64,000 bases of DNA, taken from NCBI GenBank assembly GCA_964568735.1, contig CAZMRF010000010.1:32014-96013 (forward strand), given 5' to 3'. Below the pieces are notes generated by a model. The model did no database searches, was not told the DNA's origin, and saw only the letters and a program-made list of their open reading frames with translations. Positions 8,382-17,984 of the stretch are shown here, in pieces. The DNA is from CAZMRF01 sp964568735 (lineage in GTDB: Bacteria > Acidobacteriota > Polarisedimenticolia > JACPZX01). The stretch's first letter is position 1; each line of letters opens with the position of its first letter. The translations under genes and the position numbers were made by a program.

Positions 8382-9521
8382 GCCCCCCTCCCCGAGGCGG
8401 CGGCGACCACCTTGGTCGCAGCATCCTGCATGCCCTCGGCCACGGTGAAGTTCAGCCCCGACTCCCTGAGGATCTTCCCGCCCTCGGCGCTGTTCGTCCC
8501 CTCCAGGCGCACGACGATGGGCACCCTGACCTCGATGCTCTTCACCGCCTCCACCACGCCCCCCGCCACGCGATCGCAGCGGACGATGCCGCCGAAGATG
8601 TTGATGAGCACGGCCCGGACGTTCCTGTCCGACAGGAGGATCTTGAAGGCATTCGTCACCTGCTCGGTGGAGGCACCCCCGCCCACGTCGAGGAAGTTGG
8701 CGGGCTCCCCCCCGGCGAGCTTGATGATGTCCATCGTGGCCATGGCGAGCCCGGCGCCGTTCACCATGCAGGCCACGTTGCCGTCGAGCTTGATGTAGTT
8801 CAGCGAGTGCTTCGAGGTGAATGTCCCGCAGCCCCACGAGATCCGGGTGGCGGAAGAGCGCGTTGTCGTCGAGGTTGATCTTCGCATCCAGCGCCTTGAG
8901 GTCGCCGCCGGCCGTCAGGATCAGAGGATTAACCTCCACGAGGCTCGCGTCCGCTCCCGTGAAGGCGTCGTAGAGGCTCGACATGAGCTTCACGGCCTTG
9001 CCGGCATGCTCGGGATCGAGCCCCAGGCCGAAGGCGATCTTGCGCCCCTGGAAGGCCTGGAAGCCCGTGGCGGGATCGATCCACTCCTTGAGGATCTTCT
9101 CCGGGTTCCTGGCCGCGACTTCCTCGATCTCCATGCCCCCCTCGGTGGAGGCCATCATCACGGGCCGCTCGCGGGACCTGTCGAGGACGAGCCCGAGGTA
9201 GAGCTCCCGCTGGATCTCGGCCGCCTCCTCGATCAGGAGCGTCCTCACCGTGCGCCCCTCGGGGCCGGTCTGGTGCGTGACGAGTTTCATCCCGAGCATC
9301 GTCTTCGCGATCGACGCGGCTTCGGCGGCCCCCGCGGCCACCTTGATGCCGCCTCCCTTGCCCCGTCCTCCGGCGTGGATCTGGGCCTTGACGACCACCC
9401 GGCCGCCGAGCTTCTCCGCCGCGGCGCGTGCCTCCTCGGCCGTTCGCGCCACTTCGCCACGAGGCACGGCGACGCCGAAGCGGGCGAGGAGAGCCTTGGC
9501 CTGGTACTCGTGGATCTTCAT
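8378..9521 (-). CDS. sucC: Succinyl-CoA synthetase beta subunit, frameshifted as sequenced
   Basis: The start is ATG at 9521 (MKIHEYQAKALLARFG) behind AGGAGG. The ATP-grasp N-terminal part is normal (VVKAQIHAGGRGKGGG, then LVEVNPLILT, then ALFRHPDLVGLRD). After LRD (about 8825) the frame breaks; the C-terminal part resumes in another frame with TSKHSLNYIKLDG, GAGLAMATMDIIK and NIFGGIVRCD to the stop at 8378. Remembered family members carry about 13 residues between LRD and the Tyr/His of this region, while only 13 nt are present here, so roughly 26 nt are missing at about 8809-8825. As both halves are well conserved and the enzyme is central, an assembly or sequencing error is likelier than a real pseudogene. 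It is the first gene of the operon and encodes the nucleotide-binding subunit. Confidence 0.9.
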
Positions 9522-9569
9522 CGAGGGAGGACCTCCTGCGGGATCTCTTGCGGGGAAAGAAGGGCGGGC

Positions 9570-9599
9570 ATTATAGAAAGACCGGCCGACGGTAGTCAA
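9570..9599 (-). promoter_or_regulatory. Promoter of the sucCD-ndk-selenoprotein operon
   Basis: On the minus strand TTGACT (9599-9594) and a perfect TATAAT (9575-9570) are 18 nt apart. The -10 box lies about 48 nt before the sucC ATG. This is one of the best sigma-70-type matches in the window. Confidence 0.75.
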
Positions 9600-9636
9600 A
9601 GCAGCGGCCGACCCGATCCGGATTCTGACCGGGCCG

Positions 9637-10770
9637 TCAGGGAAGCCCCTGGGCCACGAGCGCCGCGTGGATGGCCTCCGCCGCGACTCGATGTCCTTCG
9701 GGGTTCCAGTGGGCGTCGATCGCGTAATAGAAGGAGTTGTCCTTGTTCGCCGCGCGGAAGGCTGGCAGGAGATCCACGACCTCACCACCGGCGCTCTCCG
9801 CCCATGCGGCGAGCCTCCTCCCAGGGATCTCCAGGTCGTAGAGGCCGGGGCTGATCCCGACCTCCCGGGCGTGCGAGCGCCACAGGGCCTCGTCCACCTG
9901 GAAGCGCGTGGGGAAGACCACGACCATGAAGCGCGCGCCGGAGTCCTCGACGCGGCGCTTCATCGCGGCGAGAAGCGCCTCGGTGAGCTCCCATCCTTCC
10001 GCGATCTCCGGCGACGGCTCGATCTCGAAGACCTCCTCGGTCTCCAGGAGCCGAGCCGCCTCCACCGCCTCGCGCGCGTCCGATGACCGCTCCTCCTCCT
10101 CGCCACGCTCGCGCCAGGCCTCTCGGGCGCTCTGCACGAGCATGTAGAGATGGGAGTGCGCGGCGAGGAGCTTGCGCACGTCGTAGATCCACCGGATACG
10201 CGGCAGGCGCGGCTCGCGCCGCTGCACGACCTGTCCATCACTGACGGCGAAGTAGCGCCGCTCCACGTTGTTGCGGACGTCGTTGGGGTAGAAGCCAAGG
10301 ATCACGAGATCCGGCGCGAGCGATCGGCCCAGCTTCTCCCACAGGATCAGCTCCTCGCCCGTCCCCGCCCCCGCCACTCCCGCGTTGATCACTTCGACCG
10401 GGTAGCCACCCTCGTGGAGCAGGCGAGAGAGGAGCGCCGTCACCACCTCCTCATCCGCCACCTGCTTTCCTTCGACGAAGGAGTCCCCCATGAAGAGGAT
10501 CCTCGGCACCCCCGCCTGCTTCCGCGGCGCGACCTCGGGGCCCCTGAAGCCCAGGGAGTTGTAGCTGACGACGTTCGAGAAGCCGCTGCGCGTGTACCTG
10601 TAGGAGAACGACGGCCTGTGCCGCAGCGTGCCGTCCGGGAAGACGTAGACGGCTTCCAGCGGCTGGGGGCGGAAGAGCCGGAGGATGACCTCCGCCGCTG
10701 CCGCCGCGACGGCGATCGCGGCGAGAGCCAGGGCGGCGTTCTGGAGCAGGGGACGGATTCTCACCCGCAT
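9637..10770 (-). CDS. Membrane-anchored SGNH/GDSL hydrolase, AlgX/AlgJ-like
   Basis: The 377-residue product starts with one membrane segment (ALALAAIAVAAAAAEVILRLF), so it is exported or anchored. The SGNH blocks follow in order: block I FMGDSF with nucleophile S97, block II NAGVAGAGT, block III GFYPNDVRNN, and block V IDAHWNPEGH with Asp352 and His354. The D-x-H-W form resembles acyltransferase or esterase relatives acting on polysaccharides (AlgX/AlgJ/DltD type). The substrate is unknown; an envelope sugar O-acyl group is a reasonable guess. It stands alone and is divergent from dacB. Confidence 0.8.
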   Translation of the reverse strand: MRVRIRPLLQNAALALAAIAVAAAAAEVILRLFRPQPLEAVYVFPDGTLRHRPSFSYRYTRSGFSNVVSYNSLGFRGPEVAPRKQAGVPRILFMGDSFVEGKQVADEEVVTALLSRLLHEGGYPVEVINAGVAGAGTGEELILWEKLGRSLAPDLVILGFYPNDVRNNVERRYFAVSDGQVVQRREPRLPRIRWIYDVRKLLAAHSHLYMLVQSAREAWRERGEEEERSSDAREAVEAARLLETEEVFEIEPSPEIAEGWELTEALLAAMKRRVEDSGARFMVVVFPTRFQVDEALWRSHAREVGISPGLYDLEIPGRRLAAWAESAGGEVVDLLPAFRAANKDNSFYYAIDAHWNPEGHRVAAEAIHAALVAQGLP

Positions 10771-10779
10771 CGGGGCGCC

Positions 10780-10785
10780 ATTCTA
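10780..10785 (-). promoter_or_regulatory. -10-like TAGAAT 9 nt before the SGNH start
   Basis: TAGAAT on the minus strand (10785-10780) is followed by 9 nt and then the ATG at 10770. No ribosome-binding site can be seen between them, which fits a leaderless or near-leaderless transcript. Confidence 0.4.
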
Positions 10786-11003
10786 TGCCACGCGCGTGCC
10801 GCTCCCCGCGACCCGGGCTTCGAGAGCGCTGAGCCGGGAGGTCCCCTGCGGCTCTGTCGCGTGCCCCAGACTCGCGCCTCCGCGACGAGACCGGGAGCAG
10901 GTCGACTCTATCAGCCCTGTCGGGGCTACTCCCCTGGCTCAGGACGATCTAGATTGCCCGGGAGCGGAAGCTTCCACGCCCCCCCACGGGAGTCCCTGTA
11001 CCC
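10786..11003. other. Divergent intergenic region SGNH/dacB
   Basis: I see no gene in these 218 nt. A small inverted repeat, AGCCC/GGGCT around TGTCG (10912-10926), and a TCTAGATT stretch are the only visible structures. The dacB promoter must lie here but is not obvious. Confidence 0.5.
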
Positions 11004-12533
11004 ATGACATCTGCTGCACCTCGATGGCTCTTCGATCGGCTTCCGAGCCTCCGGCCAACCCCGCTTCGCATCCGCCGATTCGCCGCCGTCTTGACGGCGG
11101 CAGCGGCCGCTCTCCTGTGCGCCGTGCCCCTGCCGGCCGCCGAGGGCAGCCTGCCCGAGGAGCTCCGGCGCATTCTCGGCAGCCAGCCGCTGGCCTCCTC
11201 GAGCGCCTCCGTCCAGGTCCTGGACGCGGCCACGGGCGAGAGCCTCTATGCGCACAATCCCGGCGCGATGCTCAAGCCAGCGTCGAACATGAAGCTGGTC
11301 ACCGCCGCGGCGGCTCTCGCGTTGCTGAAGCCCGAATACAGGTTCCGCACCTGGTTCTACGCCGACGCCGCGCCGGACGCGGAGGGCGTGATCCGGGGGA
11401 ACCTCTACGTGAAGGGAGGGGGCTCCCCGGGTCTCGTGGGAGAGGACTGGTGGCAGATGGCCCGTCACCTGCGGGCCCTCGGAGTGCGGCGCATCGAGGG
11501 GAGCCTCGTCGGCGATGACTCGTTCTTCGACGAGATCCAGCGAGGCCCCCGCTGGCCCTCGTCCGAGGTCGACAATCCCTACAACGCTCCCGTGAGCGCG
11601 CTTTCCTGCTTTTTCAACGCCGTGGCCGTCACCGTCCGGCCCGGCACCCCGGGCGCGCCTCCCACGGTCTTTCTCGAGCCTTTCGACGGCTTCGTCCAGA
11701 TCGCGAACTCGGCCGTCACATCGGGCCGCGGCCGCAACCTTCGCGTGAGCCGTGTCTTCGCGAGCGGCCAGAACGTGATCCAGGTTTCGGGGAGGATCGG
11801 ATCCGACGCGCCCCCTTACATCGTCTACAAGAGCGTGGAGGACCCGACGCTCTACGCCCTCCACGCCTTCCGCGAGGCAGCCTCCCGTGAGGAGATCCAG
11901 GTGATTGGCGAAGCACGGCGGGGGACCGTCCCCGACGGCGCGCGCCTGATCTGGACTCACGAGTCGCGGCCGCTGGCCCAGCTCATCCGTGACATGAACA
12001 AGGAAAGCAACAACTTCATGGCGGAGTCGATCCTCAAGACGATCGGCGCCGAGCAGTCGGGATCGCCCGGGAGCTCCGCCAAGGGTGCCGCCGCCGTCCT
12101 CTCATGGCTGGAGACGATAGGGGTGACGACCGAAGGCATCGTCATCGCCGACGGATCGGGACTCAGCTCGGACAACAGGATCTCGGCCGACTCGCTCGCG
12201 CAGGTCCTGCGGGTGACACACGAGAACTTCCAGGCGGCTCCCGAGTTCGTGGCCTCCCTTCCGGTGGGTGGCATCGACGGGACGCTCGACGGCCGGCTCG
12301 TCGAGACCCCGGCCATGCGGAACATCCGCGCGAAGACCGGCTTCATCCGGGGCGTCACGTCCCTGTCGGGCTACGCCATGAACAGGGGCGGCCGGGCCCT
12401 CGTCTTCTCCATCCTCATCAACGACCTCGGCGATCGCGTCTGGGAGGGCAGCCGCTCGGTCGACCGGATCTGCGACGCGCTCGTCCAGGCGACCGTCCCC
12501 GAACCCGCCCCTCCCTCCGCCCCCGGGGGCTGA
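11004..12533 (+). CDS. dacB: D-alanyl-D-alanine carboxypeptidase/endopeptidase (PBP4, S13)
   Basis: The 509-residue periplasmic enzyme trims pentapeptides or cleaves peptidoglycan cross-links. An N-terminal hydrophobic segment (about residues 26-46, ending LPAAEG) is the signal peptide. The three penicillin-binding motifs are in order: S94-N-M-K97, SNN in KESNNFMAES near residue 336, and KTG in RAKTGFIRG. ADGSGLSSDNR is the family block following the second motif. The length is typical of PBP4, which has an insert domain between the first two motifs. It is a single gene with no evident operon partner. Confidence 0.92.
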   Translation: MTSAAPRWLFDRLPSLRPTPLRIRRFAAVLTAAAAALLCAVPLPAAEGSLPEELRRILGSQPLASSSASVQVLDAATGESLYAHNPGAMLKPASNMKLVTAAAALALLKPEYRFRTWFYADAAPDAEGVIRGNLYVKGGGSPGLVGEDWWQMARHLRALGVRRIEGSLVGDDSFFDEIQRGPRWPSSEVDNPYNAPVSALSCFFNAVAVTVRPGTPGAPPTVFLEPFDGFVQIANSAVTSGRGRNLRVSRVFASGQNVIQVSGRIGSDAPPYIVYKSVEDPTLYALHAFREAASREEIQVIGEARRGTVPDGARLIWTHESRPLAQLIRDMNKESNNFMAESILKTIGAEQSGSPGSSAKGAAAVLSWLETIGVTTEGIVIADGSGLSSDNRISADSLAQVLRVTHENFQAAPEFVASLPVGGIDGTLDGRLVETPAMRNIRAKTGFIRGVTSLSGYAMNRGGRALVFSILINDLGDRVWEGSRSVDRICDALVQATVPEPAPPSAPGG

Positions 12534-12626
12534 CGACCGCGCGCGATCCGCCGATAACCCCGAAAGCGCGGAAGCCGCGGTGCTCGTCCTGCTTCCGGAA
12601 GCTAACGTGCGCACCTCTGTGGCGAA

Positions 12627-12655
12627 TTGACCCTCCCGGGGCAGGGCCGCATATT
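12627..12655 (+). promoter_or_regulatory. Putative promoter of the 12682 gene
   Basis: TTGACC (12627-12632) and CATATT (12650-12655) are 17 nt apart. The -35 is good and the -10 is fair (four of six). Confidence 0.45.
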
Positions 12656-12681
12656 CGCGTGCACGGAGGGGATCGCAGCCC

Positions 12682-13188
12682 ATGACGACACACGCATCGT
12701 CGCTCCGGCCCGGGCGCCGGCTCCAGGTCAGGCGCCACGAGATCGTCGTCCACACCAGCCCGCTCAGGGAATCACGCCACCTCTGCTTCGTATTCCTGGC
12801 CGACCCCTTCGCGGAGCGCCACGAGCTGAAGGTCTTCCGGGGGCAGGGGGCCACCGCCGAGGAGGCGGAGTCGGCGACGCTGAAGGAGGCGCTCTCCTAC
12901 CTCGATCATCCGGCCGGCAGGTACGTCTCGACGATTCTCGCGGGGCGGAACACGCTCACGGTGGCGGGACGGAAGGTGGACATCTTCTGCGATCACCTTC
13001 CCGACGGGAGCTACCAGGCCTTCCCCTTCCTCTACCGCCCCGACGGCACCCGCGTGATCATCCTGAGATTCCACATGAACGAGGCCATCGTCGGGGACAC
13101 CCCGGGCGTTGCCATCAAGCTGTGCATCGATCGCCTCGAGGACTACTTCCTCGGGCGCGACGGCGACGCCGGCCGGGACGCGGCGTAG
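12682..13188 (+). CDS. Hypothetical protein, 168 residues
   Basis: I do not recognise this protein. It is soluble, has no signal peptide or membrane segment, and looks like an alpha/beta fold with alternating hydrophobic strands (HLCFVFLADPF, KVDIFCDHL, RVIILRFHMNE). It holds few cysteines and no obvious catalytic motif. It has its own candidate promoter and runs convergent to mdh, with 16 nt between the stops. Codon use matches its neighbours, so it is probably a real lineage-specific gene. Confidence 0.65.
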   Translation: MTTHASSLRPGRRLQVRRHEIVVHTSPLRESRHLCFVFLADPFAERHELKVFRGQGATAEEAESATLKEALSYLDHPAGRYVSTILAGRNTLTVAGRKVDIFCDHLPDGSYQAFPFLYRPDGTRVIILRFHMNEAIVGDTPGVAIKLCIDRLEDYFLGRDGDAGRDAA

Positions 13189-13204
13189 ACCCGGCGCCTC
13201 CGGT

Positions 13205-14131
13205 TCAGGCCCCGATCTTCGTGACCAGCTCGCGGACCGAGTCCGCGGAGCGATCGAGGGCTTCCCGCTCCGCCTCGTTCAGCGGCAGCTCGATGATCTG
13301 CTCGACGCCTCTCGATCCGAGCTTCACGGGCACGCCCACGAAGAGGCCGTCGATCCCGTACTCCCCCTTCAGGCACGCGGCGCAGGGGAGGATCTTCTTC
13401 CGATCCATCAGGATCGAATCCACCATCTCGGCGACGGCGGAGGCGGGCGCGTAGTAGGCGCTGCCGCTCTTGAGCAGCTTCACGATCTCGGCACCGCCGT
13501 CCCGCGTTCTCTGGACGAGGCGCTCAATCGTGGCATCGTCCATCAGCTCCGTGATGGGCACCCCGGCCACGGTCGTGAAGCGCGGCAGCGGCACCATTGT
13601 GTCCCCGTGGCCTCCGAGCACCAGCGCCTGGATGTTCTCGACGGAGACGTTCATCTCCATGGCGATGAAGGTCCTGAACCTCGCCGAGTCGAGGATGCCG
13701 GCCATCCCCACGACGCGCTCCCGGGGAAAGCCCGAGACCTTCAGGACCGCCTGGCACATGGCATCGAGCGGGTTGCTGACCACGATGAGGATGGCCTTCG
13801 GCGATCGCTTCGCCACCTCGCGCGTGACGCCGCTGACGATCTCGTAGTTCTTGGCCAGGAGATCGTCACGGCTCATTCCGGGCTTGCGGGGCAGCCCCGC
13901 CGTGATCACCACGATGTCGGATCCGCTGGTCTCGTCGTAGCCGTTCGACCCGGTGATCCGCGAGTCGTACAGCTCGACCGGCGCCGACTGCATCAGGTCC
14001 AGGGCCTTCCCCTGGGGCACACCTTCGATGATGTCCACGAGCACCACGTCGGCGTATCCGCGCTCGACGATCCTCTGTGCAGCCGTCGCGCCCACGTTGC
14101 CGGCGCCCACGATCGTGACCTTGTAGCGCAT
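13205..14131 (-). CDS. mdh: Malate dehydrogenase (LDH-like type)
   Basis: The 308-residue cytosolic enzyme interconverts malate and oxaloacetate with NAD. The NAD-binding strand reads VTIVGAGNVGATAA. R82 and R88 in GLPRKPGMSRDDL are the substrate-binding arginines of malate-specific members (an LDH would have Gln at the first site). VVSNPLDAM and the catalytic GGHGDTMVP with H175 complete the site. It lies 13 nt downstream of icd on the same strand, so icd-mdh form a TCA-cycle operon. Confidence 0.96.
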   Translation of the reverse strand: MRYKVTIVGAGNVGATAAQRIVERGYADVVLVDIIEGVPQGKALDLMQSAPVELYDSRITGSNGYDETSGSDIVVITAGLPRKPGMSRDDLLAKNYEIVSGVTREVAKRSPKAILIVVSNPLDAMCQAVLKVSGFPRERVVGMAGILDSARFRTFIAMEMNVSVENIQALVLGGHGDTMVPLPRFTTVAGVPITELMDDATIERLVQRTRDGGAEIVKLLKSGSAYYAPASAVAEMVDSILMDRKKILPCAACLKGEYGIDGLFVGVPVKLGSRGVEQIIELPLNEAEREALDRSADSVRELVTKIGA

Positions 14132-14144
14132 CGTCGCAGCCCTC

Positions 14145-15395
<1,251 letters not shown>

Positions 15396-15534
15396 GGAGA
15401 TACTCCGTCTCCAGCGTGTCGAGAGCCGGACCGCACGGGGAGCCTGGAGGTTCTCCGTGCCGGAATCTGCGGGTTGGGGTCGCTCGAAATCTATCACGGA
15501 GATTGAAGCCCTTCAACGCTCGCCGCGAGGCCGA

Positions 15535-17505
15535 ATGCCAGAGGACGCGACGCCCCGGATCCACCCCATGCTGCGCCCTGCGGCGCTGACGCTGGTCTTC
15601 CTCCTCATCGCGATCCTGGGGGCCCGCCAGACGGGAAGCCTGGATGCGGGCCATCACCTGCAAGCCGGGAGGGGAATCCTCGCGGGGCAGGGGTTGCCGC
15701 GGGAGGAGGCGCTCACCTTCGCCTCGTCCGGGCACGAGCTGATCGACACGAGCTGGGGCTACCAGGTGCTCGCGGCCCTCGTACACCTCGCGGCCGGCCC
15801 CTCCGGGCTGTCGCTCTTCCATGCCGCCGTGATCCTCGCGACCTTCCTCCTCATGGGGCTCACGGCCCGGATGCGCTCCGCGGACACCCTCGTCCTCGCG
15901 GTGCTGCTCCTCCTAGGCGCCCTCGCCTCCGAGCCGCGCTTCGAGGCAGGCCCCGAGCTGCTCTCGTGCCTCCTCCTCGCGCTGACGCTCTGGGTCCTGC
16001 ATCGCTACGCCACCCTCATGGAGGAGCCTCGCGCCGCGGATGCGCCTCGCCGTGCCGGCCGGCTCCTTCCTGCGCTTCTCCTCGTCCAGCTCCTGTGGGT
16101 CAACGTGGACGGCCTCTTCGTCCTGGGCTGGCTCGCCATGGGCTGTTGCGTGGCAGGCCTCTGGATCGCGAGCCGGAGGCCCGATCCGCGCCTTGCCGCC
16201 TGGTCGGGAGGAGCCGTCGCCGCGACCTTGATCAACCCCTACGGCTGGCGCGGGGTCGCCGCCTCGCTCGGGCTGGCGGGGTCGCTGACGCCGGAGACGC
16301 TGTCCGGGCCCGCGAACGTCTCCGCCTCTCCATTCCAGCTCCTCGTCAGCGGCCCCTTGCCTCCCTATCCCAGGGCAGCCATCGCCTGTTATCTGATCCT
16401 GGCCCTCCTCTCCCTGGCGGCCCTCCCCGGAGCCATCAGGAAGAAGCGCTTCTGGTGCCTCCTTCTATGGCTCCCGTTCCTCGTCCTCTCGGCACGCTCG
16501 GTCCGCAACATTCCCTGGATGGTGATCGCCTGCCTGCCCTGGATGGCCTGGGCCTCGAACGCGGCAGGAATCTTCGATGCGGCCGCCCGCAGGACCCGGG
16601 TGCGCATGGAGGCACGCAGGGCGAGGACGCTTCTCACGGGCCTCGCGGCGGCTCTCGTCTTCGTCACGCTCATCCTCACGCTTCGCGTGGCGACGGACGG
16701 TCATTACGTCGGAAGCCGCCGCCTCGCCCGCACGGGGCTGGGCTGGAATCGGCTCATCATCCCCGTGGACGCGGCGGAGTTCGCCGCCCGCGCCGGGCTG
16801 GACAGGGTCCGCGTGCTGAACCATGCGAGCCTCGGTGGATGGCTGCGCTGGTCGCTCGGGAGCCAGGTCTACTTCGATCCGAGGCTGGCCATCGACGAGG
16901 CGCTCCAGCGGCGCTACGAGGCCTCCCTCGGGTCGCTCCCGGCCCGGGACGGCGAGGTCCTTCGCTTCGGAATCGGCTGGATCATCTTTCCCTACGCGAG
17001 CGAGCCGAAGCTCCTCCTCGATCTCAGCGCAGATCCGGAGTGGATCCTGGCCTACGTGGATCACCTCTCGGCCGTCTTCGTCCGGGTGGGCACCGAGGCC
17101 CAGGGGCGGATCGACCCGAACCTGGTCTCCGTTTTCGACGCGAGGAGCGCAGCACCCCGGCCCGAGGAGCTGCCGGGCCTCGGATCGGGTGAGCCACCCG
17201 GACCGATGCGCGCGTGGCTCAGCGGCATCTGGAGGCGGCAGCACTACCCGGTCCAGGACAGGAACCTTGGGCTCTTCCATTACTCCCGCGGGGAGATCGA
17301 GCACGCCTCCGCCCGGTTCTCCATGGCCATCGCCCGCAGCGGCGGCGCCTTCTACGAGATCTACGGTGACCTCGGCTCCAGCCTCTTCCACATGGGAGAG
17401 TTCAGGCTCGCCCGGGAAGCCCTCCGCGTCGTCCTGAGCCGCGATCCGCATGATCGCCTGGCGACGAGGCGGCTCGAGGAGATGGCCTCGCTCCCGGACA
17501 TCTGA
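15535..17505 (+). CDS. Multi-pass membrane protein with C-terminal TPR-like segment
   Basis: From ATG 15535 (MPEDATPR) the product is 656 residues. About ten hydrophobic segments occupy the first 420 residues. Motifs seen in a family of uncharacterised GT-C-like membrane proteins are present: AGHHLQAGRGILAGQG, the strand LIDTSWGYQVL, LWVNVDGLFVLGW, and LINPYGWRG. A soluble part follows (residues about 440-600), and the last 70 residues (SARFSMAIARSGGAFYEIYGDLGSSLFHMGEFRLAREAL) form a TPR-like pair. The overall plan resembles glycosyl or arabinosyl transferase relatives that use lipid-linked donors, but no catalytic residue can be assigned with confidence. The start is 140 nt from the divergent icd gene. 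Confidence 0.7.
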   Translation: MPEDATPRIHPMLRPAALTLVFLLIAILGARQTGSLDAGHHLQAGRGILAGQGLPREEALTFASSGHELIDTSWGYQVLAALVHLAAGPSGLSLFHAAVILATFLLMGLTARMRSADTLVLAVLLLLGALASEPRFEAGPELLSCLLLALTLWVLHRYATLMEEPRAADAPRRAGRLLPALLLVQLLWVNVDGLFVLGWLAMGCCVAGLWIASRRPDPRLAAWSGGAVAATLINPYGWRGVAASLGLAGSLTPETLSGPANVSASPFQLLVSGPLPPYPRAAIACYLILALLSLAALPGAIRKKRFWCLLLWLPFLVLSARSVRNIPWMVIACLPWMAWASNAAGIFDAAARRTRVRMEARRARTLLTGLAAALVFVTLILTLRVATDGHYVGSRRLARTGLGWNRLIIPVDAAEFAARAGLDRVRVLNHASLGGWLRWSLGSQVYFDPRLAIDEALQRRYEASLGSLPARDGEVLRFGIGWIIFPYASEPKLLLDLSADPEWILAYVDHLSAVFVRVGTEAQGRIDPNLVSVFDARSAAPRPEELPGLGSGEPPGPMRAWLSGIWRRQHYPVQDRNLGLFHYSRGEIEHASARFSMAIARSGGAFYEIYGDLGSSLFHMGEFRLAREALRVVLSRDPHDRLATRRLEEMASLPDI

Positions 17506-17597
17506 TGATGATCTCGCGCACCGGCCCGCGCCGCAGCGCGGATCCCGCGGAGATCGGCGGTGGTATCCTGTCCCAGGAGTTCCATGCGGAGGGCTCG

Positions 17598-17984
17598 ATG
17601 AACCGCTATCCCGGCAGGAAGCACTATCCCCGTCGCGCCATCCTGCGCTGGCTGGCCGCGGCTCCGGCCGCCGCCGTCGCGGGGAGCGCGGGCGTCGCGG
17701 TATTGGGCCAGACCACGAAGGAAGACACCGGATTCGACAAGCTCGATGAGCTCGCCAAGCCCGACGACGAGGAAGAGAGCCGGAAGGCCGCTGCCACGAT
17801 CTCCGACGAGGCCCGCTGTCTCGCGGAGAACGAGGACGCCCTCTCGCGCAGCGAGCGGCGGGCGCTGATGGAGAAGATGAAGGGGCTCGAAGAGGCGCTC
17901 GAGAAGCTGCGCGCCTTCGACATCGCGGATGACGTCGAGCCCGCCCTGATCTTCCGCCCCCTGGGCTCCGGCGGCAGGCGATGA
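17598..17984 (+). CDS. Small Tat-type exported helical protein preceding the amidase
   Basis: I take ATG 17598 (MNRYPGRKHYPRRAILRWL), which has GGAGGG upstream and places a twin-arginine signal (PRRAILRWLAAAPAAAVAG) at the N terminus; the longer frame adds 31 unlikely residues. The mature part is about 95 residues, charged and helical, ending EALEKLRAFDIADDVEPALIFRPLG. That C-terminal shape recalls the GatC-like linker found beside some amidases; this is a weak resemblance. Its stop overlaps the amidase start (ATGA at 17981-17984), so the two are co-translated and may act together. Confidence 0.6.
   Translation: MNRYPGRKHYPRRAILRWLAAAPAAAVAGSAGVAVLGQTTKEDTGFDKLDELAKPDDEEESRKAAATISDEARCLAENEDALSRSERRALMEKMKGLEEALEKLRAFDIADDVEPALIFRPLGSGGRR

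Noticed and set aside
7503..9788. A single 761-residue minus-strand frame covering sucC and sucD
   Set aside because: It is the sucC N-terminal part fused by chance, after a frameshift, to noise and then sucD; the true C-terminal part of SucC lies in another frame (8378-8887).
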